Below are positions 1-8,259 of a stretch of 64,000 nucleotides of DNA, one piece after another. The notes under the pieces were generated by a model that saw only the letters and a program-made list of their open reading frames with translations, was not told the origin of the DNA and did not search any database. A program made the position numbers and the translations under genes. The stretch is taken from contig NZ_KI650984.1 in assembly GCF_000506985.1 (NCBI RefSeq), positions 22,260-86,259 of the forward strand, given 5' to 3'. This stretch comes from Advenella kashmirensis W13003 (GTDB lineage: Bacteria; Pseudomonadota; Gammaproteobacteria; Burkholderiales; Burkholderiaceae_B). The number at the start of each line of letters is the position of its first letter. Within the stretch, counting starts at the first letter, position 1.

Positions 1-209
1 TGTCGCTGATTCTGGCGGGGGCCCTGGGCAACGTCATAGACAGAACGGTATACGGCCACGTTATTGATTTCCTGCTGTTCTATTGGAACGACGCCTATTT
101 CCCGGCGTTCAATCTGGCCGACACATTCATTACCATCGGGGCAGTCCTGCTGGTGCTGGATGAACTGTTGCGCTATCTGCGCGGCAGGAACAGGGAGCAA
201 AGAACATGA
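1..209 (+). CDS. lspA: Lipoprotein signal peptidase (signal peptidase II), C-terminal part
   Basis: This is the last 68 or so codons of LspA, cut by the window edge. It cleaves the signal peptide from diacylglyceryl-prolipoproteins at the inner membrane. Both conserved catalytic aspartate motifs are visible: NVIDR near the start of the fragment and FNLAD about 30 residues later. A last hydrophobic helix ([10 protein letters not shown]) and a basic cytoplasmic tail follow. Its TGA stop overlaps the ATG of coaBC by four bases (206-209), so the two genes are probably translationally coupled. The identification is firm although the N-terminus is missing. Confidence 0.95.
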   Translation, partial: SLILAGALGNVIDRTVYGHVIDFLLFYWNDAYFPAFNLADTFITIGAVLLVLDELLRYLRGRNREQRT

Positions 210-1426
210 ACCCGCTATCCGGCAAACGCATTCTGATCGGTCTCACAGGAGGCATTGCCTGCTACAAGACCGCCGAACTGGTGCGTCGCCTGCAGGATCA
301 TGGCGCAATTATTACGGTTGCCATGACCCATGCCGCTACGCAATTTGTCACGCCCACAACATTTCAGGCCCTCTCCGGCAATCCGGTCTACACCGAGACG
401 CTGGACGATCGCATGGAAAACAGCATGGCTCATATCAATCTGAGCCGTCAGTCCGACCTGATCCTGATCGTACCGGCCAGTGCCGATTTTATGGCCAAAC
501 TGGCGCACGGCCTGGCCGATGATCTGCTCTCCACTTTATGTCTGGCGCGCGGCTTGTGTCCATTGGTCGTTGTGCCTGCCATGAACCGCGAGATGTGGGC
601 GCATCCGGCCACCCGTCGCAATGCGGCCCAGTTGCAGGATGATGGCGTGACGCTCTGGGGACCCGGCAGCGGCTCGCAAGCTTGTGGTGAAGTGGGTGAC
701 GGTCGCATGCTTGAGCCCGAACAGATTGTTTTTGAAACACAGGCCTTCTTTCAGGATAAATCGCTGGCCGGCAGACAGATTCTGGTGACGGCGGGCCCAA
801 CCCAGGAAGACATCGATCCGGTACGCTATATCAGCAACCGCTCTTCGGGAAAAATGGGCTATGCCATTGCCCGTGCTGCCTGGGAAGCAGGTGCCCGCGT
901 CACGCTGGTTTCCGGGCCGACGGCGCTGGAGGCACCCTATGGCGTAGAGCGCATCAATGTCAAATCGGGCCGGCAAATGCATGCGCATGTCATGCAACTG
1001 GTGCCGGGACAGGATATTTTTATTTCCGTCGCGGCTGTGGCAGACTGGCATGTGAGTAACACCCACCCCCAGAAAGTGAAGAAAACCGGCGCACAAGGTG
1101 GCCTGGATCTGGCGCTGTCGGAAAATCCCGATATCCTGGCCGAAGTGGCCGCCCTGCCCAATGGCCCCTGGTGCGTCGGCTTTGCTGCAGAAACCGAAAA
1201 TCTGCATGACTATGCCGAAGCCAAACGCAAGCGCAAGAATATTCCTTTGCTGGTGGGCAACCTGGCGCAGGAAACCATGGAATCGGATCAGTCCCGCATG
1301 GTGCTGTTCGATGAGCAGGGCAACCACCCCCTGCCCCTGCTGGACAAGCCGGCGGCAGCCCGCCGCCTGATTGTTGAAATTGCCAATCGTATCAATCACC
1401 TGACGTCATCCGGCAAAACACCCTGA
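206..1426 (+). CDS. coaBC: Bifunctional phosphopantothenoylcysteine decarboxylase / phosphopantothenate-cysteine ligase
   Basis: This cytoplasmic enzyme carries out two steps of coenzyme A synthesis: ligation of cysteine to 4'-phosphopantothenate (CoaB) and decarboxylation to 4'-phosphopantetheine (CoaC). The protein has 406 residues, normal for the fused family. The N-terminal flavoprotein half has [10 protein letters not shown] near residue 12, the catalytic His at 76 (HINLS), PAMN at 124-127 and the active-site Cys at 160 ([12 protein letters not shown]). The C-terminal ligase half starts near 190 with [20 protein letters not shown], and carries the KKTG lysine motif. Its ATG overlaps the lspA stop. 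Confidence 0.97.
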   Translation: MNPLSGKRILIGLTGGIACYKTAELVRRLQDHGAIITVAMTHAATQFVTPTTFQALSGNPVYTETLDDRMENSMAHINLSRQSDLILIVPASADFMAKLAHGLADDLLSTLCLARGLCPLVVVPAMNREMWAHPATRRNAAQLQDDGVTLWGPGSGSQACGEVGDGRMLEPEQIVFETQAFFQDKSLAGRQILVTAGPTQEDIDPVRYISNRSSGKMGYAIARAAWEAGARVTLVSGPTALEAPYGVERINVKSGRQMHAHVMQLVPGQDIFISVAAVADWHVSNTHPQKVKKTGAQGGLDLALSENPDILAEVAALPNGPWCVGFAAETENLHDYAEAKRKRKNIPLLVGNLAQETMESDQSRMVLFDEQGNHPLPLLDKPAAARRLIVEIANRINHLTSSGKTP

Positions 1427-1458
1427 CGATCGGGCCGGTCTGCGCTACTCTTACGCTG

Positions 1459-2082
1459 ATGCAACCCTATATCGACCAGATTCTTGCTTTTATTACGCTG
1501 CACCAGGATTGGGCAGGGCCTATTATCGGCCTGATTTCCTTTGGCGAATCGCTGCTGATTGTCGGGCTTTTTGTGCCTGCCACAATTCTGCTGCCGCTGA
1601 CAGGCGTGCTGATCGCCAATGGGTCTCTGGATCTGACCACGATCTGTGTGTGGGGCATTGCCGGCGCCGTCCTGGGCGATGCCGTTTCCTACTGGATCGG
1701 CCACGCCTATGGCCCTGCTCTGCTCAGAAGCCGCATCCTGACAAAACGCCGCCGAACCGTGGCCCGCACGCGCCTGCTGTTCTACCGTTACGGATTCCTG
1801 GCGGTCTTCGCAGGACGGTTCATGGGCGCATTTCGCTCGCTAATCCCCGGTATGGCTGGCATAATGAAAATGCCGCAAGGCCGGTTTCAGCTTGCCAATG
1901 TGCTGTCGGGCGTGATCTGGTTCCCCTGGCTGCTGATGCCAGGCTATCTGGGCGCCCGCGGTGCCGATGCATTGGGCGCGGCAGGCAGCGCCGCAATATT
2001 GCTCGTTCTGGCATTGGTGCTGGTTGTTGTCGTCATATCCAGACGTCGGCAACGCTCGCGGCAGATACTGAAAAATCATTGA
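1459..2082 (+). CDS. DedA family membrane protein
   Basis: A 207-residue polytopic inner-membrane protein of the DedA/SNARE-associated family. Members flip undecaprenyl phosphate or phospholipids and help keep the proton motive force, but the substrate of this one cannot be read from sequence. Family marks are the early acidic re-entrant segment (FGESLLIVGLFVPA, around 28-41), the G..LGD..SYWIGHAYG stretch near 70-85 and the GRFMGAFRSLIPGMAG motif near 118-133. The C-terminus ends in a hydrophobic helix followed by a very basic RRRQRSRQ tail. It starts 32 bp after coaBC on the same strand, so co-transcription is plausible. Confidence 0.9.
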   Translation: MQPYIDQILAFITLHQDWAGPIIGLISFGESLLIVGLFVPATILLPLTGVLIANGSLDLTTICVWGIAGAVLGDAVSYWIGHAYGPALLRSRILTKRRRTVARTRLLFYRYGFLAVFAGRFMGAFRSLIPGMAGIMKMPQGRFQLANVLSGVIWFPWLLMPGYLGARGADALGAAGSAAILLVLALVLVVVVISRRRQRSRQILKNH

Positions 2083-2142
2083 CATGACACCCATGCCACC
2101 TCCTCAGTCGACCCTACTGAGACAGTTAAACGGAGCTCAACG

Positions 2143-2664
2143 ATGAATATGGACTATCGTGAACCCAGAAATGGCGACTTTGCCAATTATGTCGAAGAAC
2201 TGAGCCGCCACTTTGATATGAAAGAGCAGGCAGTCAATCCGGATTTCAGCTCGGGCTTTCCTTCGCAGCTGACGACGACCGGCGCCGCGCGTAGCGCTCA
2301 AGCGGGCGCCGCAGCTACCGCGCGCACTTCCGGAACAAGACAGGCGTCTGCCTCCAACGCGTCTGCTGACACCAGTTTCCCGGTACCCCCCAGCGGCACG
2401 CAAAATGCCGGTTTCGAAACGAGGCCGGCTGCAACGCCAAAGGCAAAGACCCGCTCTTTCCCCTTTGCCCTTGTGGTGGGTCTGGTCGCCGTTGCCATTT
2501 TTATTCTGGCCGATGAGTTCGGTTCCGGTGGAAGCGGCCTGCAGGCCGAAGGCATGCGCGGCCCGCTTATTTTCATCCTGATCGTTCTGTTCATTATTTT
2601 CAAACGCATCCGCAACGCAGCCAAACGATTTCCCACCCCCAGCAAAACCACGAAGCAAACATGA
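2143..2664 (+). CDS. Hypothetical protein with two C-terminal transmembrane segments
   Basis: I do not recognise this 173-residue protein. Residues 1-45 are polar and charged. Residues 45-100 are rich in Ala, Thr, Ser and Pro and look disordered. Two hydrophobic helices follow (about 105-125 and 141-158), separated by a short glycine-rich turn, and the tail is basic (KRIRNAAKR). This suggests an inner-membrane protein with a long cytoplasmic N-terminus. The ATG follows the ribosome site CGGAG at a good distance. Its TGA overlaps the dut ATG by four bases (2661-2664), so it is real coding sequence and probably coupled to dut. The function is unknown. Confidence 0.75.
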   Translation: MNMDYREPRNGDFANYVEELSRHFDMKEQAVNPDFSSGFPSQLTTTGAARSAQAGAAATARTSGTRQASASNASADTSFPVPPSGTQNAGFETRPAATPKAKTRSFPFALVVGLVAVAIFILADEFGSGGSGLQAEGMRGPLIFILIVLFIIFKRIRNAAKRFPTPSKTTKQT

Positions 2665-3107
2665 AACTTGATGTCAAAATTTTAGATGAGCGCATGCGCG
2701 ATCAACTTCCTACTTATGCCACTACAGGCTCCGCAGGCCTGGATTTGCGCGCCTGCCTGGATGAGCCGCACACACTGGCGCCCGGCGCGTCGCTGCTGGT
2801 GCCAACCGGCATTTCGATTTATGTGCAGGATCCCCGTTATGCGGCCATGATTCTGCCTCGTTCCGGATTGGGACATAAAAATGGTATTGTGCTCGGTAAT
2901 CTGGTCGGGCTGATTGACGCAGATTATCAGGGCCCCCTCATGGTATCGGTCTGGAACCGAAGCCAGGAGGCCTTTGTATTGAACCCCATGGAGCGCATCG
3001 CGCAACTGGTTGTAGTACCCGTCATGCAGGTCACGTTTAACGTGGTCGACACGTTTACCGAAACCGAACGCGGTGCAGGCGGATTTGGCAGTACCGGCAG
3101 TCATTGA
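2661..3107 (+). CDS. dut: dUTP diphosphatase
   Basis: Hydrolyses dUTP to dUMP and pyrophosphate, keeping uracil out of DNA and feeding thymidylate synthesis. The 148-residue length fits the homotrimeric bacterial enzyme. All five family motifs are present in order: GSAGLDLRA (about 23-31), [22 protein letters not shown] with the catalytic Asp, [11 protein letters not shown], and the C-terminal [10 protein letters not shown] arm that closes over the nucleotide. coaBC and dut are often neighbours in proteobacteria; here the DedA and hypothetical genes lie between them. Confidence 0.97.
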   Translation: MKLDVKILDERMRDQLPTYATTGSAGLDLRACLDEPHTLAPGASLLVPTGISIYVQDPRYAAMILPRSGLGHKNGIVLGNLVGLIDADYQGPLMVSVWNRSQEAFVLNPMERIAQLVVVPVMQVTFNVVDTFTETERGAGGFGSTGSH

Positions 3108-3136
3108 TCTGACTGCCCGCGCCGGGCGGCGCAAAA

Positions 3137-3172
3137 AGGCCGGTGCCAGCAGAGTTTTTGCTGAGCCGGCCT
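3137..3172 (-). terminator. Hairpin between dut and the Bug gene, terminator-like only on the minus strand
   Basis: The arms AGGCCGG (3137-3143) and CCGGCCT (3166-3172) pair perfectly, with an inner CAGCA/TGCTG stem (3147-3151 with 3159-3163). Read on the minus strand the stem is followed by a short run of Ts (plus-strand A run 3133-3137). On the plus strand, where both flanking genes lie, no T run follows. It may still weaken read-through as a plain hairpin. Confidence 0.4.
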
Positions 3173-3216
3173 GCAAGGCCGATTGCCCCGGCATTCCCCT
3201 TTTTTATGGAAAAACA

Positions 3217-4218
3217 ATGAACCTTACAAAACGAACGCTGTTAAAAAGCGCACTGGCCACGCTCATGGGCGTTACTCTGCTACAACCCGTCCTGGCCCAG
3301 GAAAAATCCTATCCGACCAAACCGATCACCTTCATTGTGCCCTACTCCCCGGGCGGGCCACTGGACGGCGTGGCGCGTTTGTTGGCCGAACATGCTGGCA
3401 AAACCCTGAAGCAAACCATTATCGTGGAAAACAAGGCGGGTGCCGGCGGCAATATCGGTGCCGGGATCGTGGCGCGCGCCAAACCGGATGGCTATTCCAT
3501 CGTCATGGGCGCTGTAGCCACGCACGCCATCAATCCGTGGCTGTACAAAAACCTGAATTTTGATCCGGTGAAGGATTTTGCACCGGTACTGCTTGTATCC
3601 GAAGTGCCCAATGTGCTGGTCGTGGGTACGGCCTTTGCCAAGCAGCACGATATCACCGATGTGGCCTCGCTGATCGATTACGCCAAAAAGCATCCGGGCA
3701 AAATGAATTATGCATCCGGTGGTAATGGCAGCGCGGGCCATCTGGCCGGGGAACTGTTCAAACAGCGTACCGGGATTGACGCCGTACACGTCCCTTATCA
3801 GGGGGCCAGTCCGGCCAAGCTATCGCTGCTGTCCGATCAGACGCAGTTTATGTTTGATAATCTGGCTTCGGCGCTGCCAATGGTCAAGGACGGCAAGGTG
3901 CGCGCACTTGCCCTCACCACCAAAGCGAGCTCGGATATCATGAAAGATGTGCCGACCATGGAGTCGGCGGGCATCAAAGATTTTGACATCAGTACCTGGT
4001 TCGGCATTTTCGCGACCGGCGGTACGCCGGATGCCGTCGTCAAGACGCTGCATGACGCATTTGCCGCCGCGATGGAAGATGAGTCCGTCAAAAAGCAATT
4101 GCTGATCATGGGTTCGGATACCACCCCTTCTTCGTCTGAAGCCTTTGCCGCGAAAGTCAAAAGCGAGATGGAGAAGTATCGGGAGGTTGTGAAAATTTCA
4201 GGTGCGACCGCGCAATAA
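3217..4218 (+). CDS. Bug family (TctC-like) periplasmic solute-binding protein
   Basis: A 333-residue extracytoplasmic receptor of the tripartite tricarboxylate transporter family. Bug proteins bind carboxylates or other small organic ligands and are greatly expanded in Bordetella relatives. The start chosen gives a Sec signal peptide (basic MNLTKRTLLK, hydrophobic core, cleavage after PVLAQ). The mature protein opens with the family pattern YPTKPITFIVPYSPGG and has GKMNYASGGNGSAGHLAGELFK near 165-186. No TctA or TctB membrane subunits are nearby, so it is an orphan receptor with an unpredictable ligand. An in-frame ATG further upstream lies inside dut and would hide the signal peptide. Confidence 0.92.
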   Translation: MNLTKRTLLKSALATLMGVTLLQPVLAQEKSYPTKPITFIVPYSPGGPLDGVARLLAEHAGKTLKQTIIVENKAGAGGNIGAGIVARAKPDGYSIVMGAVATHAINPWLYKNLNFDPVKDFAPVLLVSEVPNVLVVGTAFAKQHDITDVASLIDYAKKHPGKMNYASGGNGSAGHLAGELFKQRTGIDAVHVPYQGASPAKLSLLSDQTQFMFDNLASALPMVKDGKVRALALTTKASSDIMKDVPTMESAGIKDFDISTWFGIFATGGTPDAVVKTLHDAFAAAMEDESVKKQLLIMGSDTTPSSSEAFAAKVKSEMEKYREVVKISGATAQ

Positions 4219-4411
4219 AGCGGTTAGTGGGAGGCTTAATACCCTGGAGCGCCATATCGACGCCCACGTTACTTAGGCCCTCCTTAAACCTTTTAGCACG
4301 GCCTTCCGACACCCTTTCTACGCCTTTATAAAGCGTTTTTCAAGCCGTTGGCCCTTAGCCGTTATAAACTTTCACGCCGTTCTGGCGCCTGATCAATATC
4401 GCCCGGAAAGA

Positions 4412-5569
4412 CTACTGATCAGTGGCGTACTGGAAGTGTCCATCCTTGATCGTTCCCATGACTCGTGCCCGTTCGTCAAAACCCTGGTGGTCTTTGGCGG
4501 TAATATTGAGCACCCCATTGGGAACGACCAGTTCCCGGGTCGACTCGATAGCATCGCGCAAGGCACTGCGAAATTGCGGTGTACCCGGTTTGATGTTTTT
4601 CTTCAGGACCTCGCCCACGGCTTTGTCCATGAGCATATACGCGCCCCAGGCATCACCGGCGAACTGCGTCGCCGAATTGGGCCCGTACTTGCTTTCATAT
4701 TTTTCCGTGAAATCGAGGGCCACTTTCCTGACCGGATTTGCTTCCGGCAGACCCTTGGCCACGACTCCCGGCCCTGTCGGGAACAATGTCCCTTCGACAT
4801 CCTTGCCGCCTACCTGCAAAAATTCCAGCGTGCCGATGCCGTGCGTCTGATAGATTAGACCTTTGTAGCCGCGCTGTTTGAGCGTTTTGCCGGGCAACAC
4901 CGCCGGCGTGCCGGAACCGGCAATCAGGATGGCGTCGGGTTTGGCTGCCATCAGTTTCAGCACCTGTCCAGTTACCGATGAATCGGTACGCTGATATGAT
5001 TCGCGGGCAACCACATCAATTTTACCGGCAGCCAGTTCTGAAAATTCCTTCCACCAGTTTTCACCATAGGAATCGGAAAAGCCGATAAAGGCCACTTTCT
5101 TGAAGCCTTTTTTGACCATATCCCGGACCAGAACATCGGCCATCAGGCTGTCGTTCTGGGGCATTTTGAACGCCCAGCGGCGACCCGGATCATCAGGCGG
5201 AGTCACGATAGCGGCATTGGCGGCCAGGGCGATCATCGGCGTCTGTGTCTCTTTGAGTACATCCAGAATGGCCAGTGCAGCCGCCGTCGTGTTGGGGCCG
5301 ACCAGAATGTCGATATTGTCTTCCGAAGTCAGCTTGCGGGCATTGCGCACCGATTTGCTGACGTCGGTGCCGTCATCCAAAACAATATAGCGGGCAGGCT
5401 CACCGCCCAGTGTTTTGGGCCACAAATCAATCGCGTTGCGCGACTGGATGCCAATGGCCGCAGCCGGGCCGGTGCTCGACAGATTAATGCCGACCGTCAC
5501 CTCGGCAAACGCCAGCGGCGACAGGGACAACGCAAGCACGCCGACAAGCATGTTATTGATCATTTTCAT
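4412..5569 (-). CDS. Branched-chain amino acid/amide-type ABC transporter substrate-binding protein (LivJ-like)
   Basis: A 385-residue periplasmic receptor of the Leu/Ile/Val-binding fold. The signal peptide is short, with likely cleavage after LAFA near residue 22. The mature protein begins with VTVGINLSSTGPAAAIG, followed by VLDDGTD, the DILVGPNTT ligand loop and a second lobe with KVAFIGFSDSYGENW. These features place it in the peripla_BP_6 group. Ligands in this group range from amino acids to aromatics and urea, so the ligand is unknown. No LivHMGF permease or ATPase genes are adjacent. The ATG follows GAGG at suitable spacing. A terminator just upstream separates it from pqiC. Confidence 0.9.
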   Translation of the reverse strand: MKMINNMLVGVLALSLSPLAFAEVTVGINLSSTGPAAAIGIQSRNAIDLWPKTLGGEPARYIVLDDGTDVSKSVRNARKLTSEDNIDILVGPNTTAAALAILDVLKETQTPMIALAANAAIVTPPDDPGRRWAFKMPQNDSLMADVLVRDMVKKGFKKVAFIGFSDSYGENWWKEFSELAAGKIDVVARESYQRTDSSVTGQVLKLMAAKPDAILIAGSGTPAVLPGKTLKQRGYKGLIYQTHGIGTLEFLQVGGKDVEGTLFPTGPGVVAKGLPEANPVRKVALDFTEKYESKYGPNSATQFAGDAWGAYMLMDKAVGEVLKKNIKPGTPQFRSALRDAIESTRELVVPNGVLNITAKDHQGFDERARVMGTIKDGHFQYATDQ

Positions 5570-5582
5570 AATAAACCTCAGG

Positions 5583-5610
5583 AAAAAAACGGGACGCCTT
5601 CAGGCGTCCG
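5583..5610 (-). terminator. Rho-independent terminator after pqiC
   Basis: On the minus strand a GGACGCC/GGCGTCC stem (5603-5609 with 5592-5598) with a four-base TGAA loop is followed by seven Ts (plus-strand A run 5583-5589). It lies between the pqiC stop and the start of the LivJ-like gene and should end the clpS-clpA-pqiABC transcript. Confidence 0.85.
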
Positions 5611-5667
5611 TTATCTCGACAACCCGCGATCCGTCAGATCGGGGAAAACGCATGCAATGGTCGCATT

Positions 5668-6324
5668 CTACCCCGAATGGCACCCCAGCGACTGTACCTG
5701 TGCCACGTTGCCTGCCTGAACCTGGGTGTGGCCGTCAATCGCACCGGCAATCACATCCGACAGCAGGGAGATGGCCTGAGACTGACTTTTCACCAGTGCA
5801 TCAACACCGCCGGCGGCCGGCACCTGGATCCGTGTCTGGCATACCCTGGCAGAACGCGAACCCATACGCACCGGATTCACGCGCCAGGTCGCATCGAGGA
5901 CCGCGGCCTTATTCAGGATCATATCGAAGCGGTGAAACGTCGTCTGCACCAGCCACACCGGCAGCTTTTGTTCGTTACCGGTAATGCCCTGAATATTGAT
6001 GGCGCCAAGCCGACTGACCAGATTGGCCGACAGCGTTTTCTGGATTTCGTCCTGCAGCGACCCGGCCCAACGCGAGCCATTGAGCGGTACGACCGCTGAA
6101 GAGTCGCCCGACTGTCGAATCATCAATTGCGCCTTATCAACGGCATCAGGCACCGTGACGTCATGGACATTAATGCCGAACCGGGCCGCGCCCTGCACGG
6201 TCGGGTTGTCGCTGGCGGCCAGCGTGTAATACTGCGTCGGCGCAGAGGCGCAGGCGCCGAGCACGGCAGTCAGCGCAACCAGCGTCAGCGGTCGCAAGGC
6301 GGCAGACAGGGAACTCTTCATCAT
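5668..6324 (-). CDS. pqiC: PqiC/YmbA-type outer-membrane lipoprotein
   Basis: A 218-residue lipoprotein that in E. coli forms a ring at the outer membrane, at the far end of the PqiB tunnel, for lipid traffic across the periplasm. The signal peptide ends in a lipobox, VLGAC, near residues 21-25. The mature part shows the family opening APTQYYTL, with the ABC-transport-auxiliary domain through about residue 200. A conserved SRWAGSLQDEIQKTL stretch lies near 84-98. Its ATG overlaps the pqiB stop by four bases (6321-6324), so it is translationally coupled. A terminator follows. Confidence 0.92.
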   Translation of the reverse strand: MMKSSLSAALRPLTLVALTAVLGACASAPTQYYTLAASDNPTVQGAARFGINVHDVTVPDAVDKAQLMIRQSGDSSAVVPLNGSRWAGSLQDEIQKTLSANLVSRLGAINIQGITGNEQKLPVWLVQTTFHRFDMILNKAAVLDATWRVNPVRMGSRSARVCQTRIQVPAAGGVDALVKSQSQAISLLSDVIAGAIDGHTQVQAGNVAQVQSLGCHSG

Positions 6325-8168
6325 TCACTTTCCTTGAAAGGGATATTGTCTTTCGAACGGCCTCTGATCAGCGAACTGGGTTCGGCCTGCAGATAATCGC
6401 CCAGACTGCGGATCGACTTGGCGGCGCGCGACAGCTCCTTGATCATGCCATTGAGCTGCAACATGACGGGACTGTCATCATTAACGACCCCGCGCACGCT
6501 GCCCATGGTCTTGTTGACCCCATCCAGCGATTTGCCGGCCTTGCGTACCGTCGATGTCAGCTCGGGCACCATCGTCGTGTCGAGCGTGCGAGCCAGTTTG
6601 GAGATACTCTGCAGGGCGTCATCAAGCGAATGCCCGATCGAATCAATCGGCAGATTCTTCAGTTTCTCGACAATCACGTTCAACTGCTGCTGTAACTCAT
6701 CGAAGCTGCCCGGCACCGTAGCGACTTCCACCGGCGATTTACTCAGATCAGGAGCAGGCGGTTTTTTGGCGATTTCCGGGAAATAATCCAGGGCCACATA
6801 CAGCTGGCCGGTAAAGATATTGGCAAAACGCAGCTGTGCCTGGATGCCGCTGCTGACAAACTCTTTCAGCGCCAGATCGTGCACGGGCTCGCCTTTGTCA
6901 TCGAATCGCTGGGCATCCGGAATCGCGGCCCCCAGGCGGTTTTCGTAGATAACGCCGTCGACAATCACTGTAGTCTTGCGCGTAGCGATATCAAATTCCA
7001 TTGAAATATCCTTGACTTCGCCCAGCAGGATACCCTTGAAATCAATAGCCGAACCCGTCTGCAGTCCCCGGACCGATTTGTCAAACTTCATGCGGATCGG
7101 AAAGGCCAGGCCATCCGGCTTGGCCAGCGCCTTTTCTTCCGAGGGATTCAGTACAAACGTTGCGCCATCGGCTGCCGGTTTGACGGCCTCTTTCGCCTCT
7201 TCTTCGGCAGGCAATTGGCCAAACGCAATACCACCGGCCAGGACAGATACCAGCGACTGTGTTTTCAAATTCAGGCCGCCCGCATTCAGCGAGAGGTCTA
7301 CGCCGCTGGCATTCCAGAAACGGCTATTTTCGGTAACGAAGCGGTCATAGGGCGCATCAATGAATATCTGAACTTCGACGCCCTTGCCTTCTTTGCTCAG
7401 CGTATAGTTGATAACCTGTCCCACCTGCAGGCGCCGGTACAGGACGGGGGAACCCAGATCCAGCGAGTTAAGGCTGGGCGCAGTAATCGTAAAGCGCTTG
7501 CCCGGCCGGCCGCTGATCAGTTCGGGCGGTTTTTCCAGTCCGACAAAATCATTGCGGGGTTCCGCCTTAGTCTGTTTAGTATCATCGATGTCCACGCCAA
7601 TATAGGCCCCCGACACCAGCGTGCCCAGACCGGAGACGCCGCTGACCCCCAGCCGGGGTTTGACGACCCAGAACCGGGCGCCTTCGCGCAAAAGAAAATC
7701 GACGCCGTCGGTAAAGGATATCGTTACCTGTACCGAGTTGTGGTCCTCGGTCAGATCGATATCCGAGACAACGCCAACCACCACATCCTTATAGCGAACC
7801 TGAGTTTTGTCCACTTCCAGGCCTTCGGCCGTTTTGAAGGTTACGGTGGCGACCGGCCCCTGCTGCATATAGTCGCGAACCAGCAAAGACAAGCCGATGA
7901 TGGCCGCAATCAACGGCACCAGCCAGATCCAGGATATATTTTTGTTTTTTTTCTGGCTCACGACCGGCTGTTTGGCAATAACCGGATTGGGCTGATTGGT
8001 CCCGCCGGGTCGCTCATCGCCTTGCTTGCCCTGATTGCCCTGCTGTGCAGACGCGTCCTGCGCTGCTGCGCCGGTTGTATTATCGGCGGCGGTCGCCGGT
8101 GTGTCCGCCGGTTTGTTTGCCGGCGGCTGCGAAGACGAATCCGACGGGGGCAGATCTTTTTCAGACAT
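6321..8168 (-). CDS. pqiB: PqiB, MCE-domain tunnel protein
   Basis: A 615-residue inner-membrane-anchored protein whose stacked MCE (MlaD) rings form a hydrophobic tunnel across the periplasm. A low-complexity cytoplasmic head rich in Pro, Ala, Gln and Gly covers residues 1-75. One transmembrane helix follows at about 79-97, then three MCE repeats, the first starting at VATVTFKTAEGLEVDKTQVRY and the others near 230 and 350. The C-terminal coiled region (about 500-600) forms the needle. The ~75-residue head is longer than in E. coli PqiB, and its function is unclear. It sits between pqiA and pqiC in the standard order. Confidence 0.95.
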   Translation of the reverse strand: MSEKDLPPSDSSSQPPANKPADTPATAADNTTGAAAQDASAQQGNQGKQGDERPGGTNQPNPVIAKQPVVSQKKNKNISWIWLVPLIAAIIGLSLLVRDYMQQGPVATVTFKTAEGLEVDKTQVRYKDVVVGVVSDIDLTEDHNSVQVTISFTDGVDFLLREGARFWVVKPRLGVSGVSGLGTLVSGAYIGVDIDDTKQTKAEPRNDFVGLEKPPELISGRPGKRFTITAPSLNSLDLGSPVLYRRLQVGQVINYTLSKEGKGVEVQIFIDAPYDRFVTENSRFWNASGVDLSLNAGGLNLKTQSLVSVLAGGIAFGQLPAEEEAKEAVKPAADGATFVLNPSEEKALAKPDGLAFPIRMKFDKSVRGLQTGSAIDFKGILLGEVKDISMEFDIATRKTTVIVDGVIYENRLGAAIPDAQRFDDKGEPVHDLALKEFVSSGIQAQLRFANIFTGQLYVALDYFPEIAKKPPAPDLSKSPVEVATVPGSFDELQQQLNVIVEKLKNLPIDSIGHSLDDALQSISKLARTLDTTMVPELTSTVRKAGKSLDGVNKTMGSVRGVVNDDSPVMLQLNGMIKELSRAAKSIRSLGDYLQAEPSSLIRGRSKDNIPFKESE

Positions 8169-8259
8169 AAGATGCTCCTGCCAACTGCTGAATCAGTAAA
8201 CTATGCATTCTATTTAATAAACGGTAACCCGTTCCTGTATTTTTTCTGGAATCAAAGCA

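Noticed and set aside
536..1399. Long open frame opposite coaBC (287 codons)
   Set aside because: Its translation is low in family-like content and simply mirrors codon bias of coaBC; coaBC on the plus strand is unambiguous.
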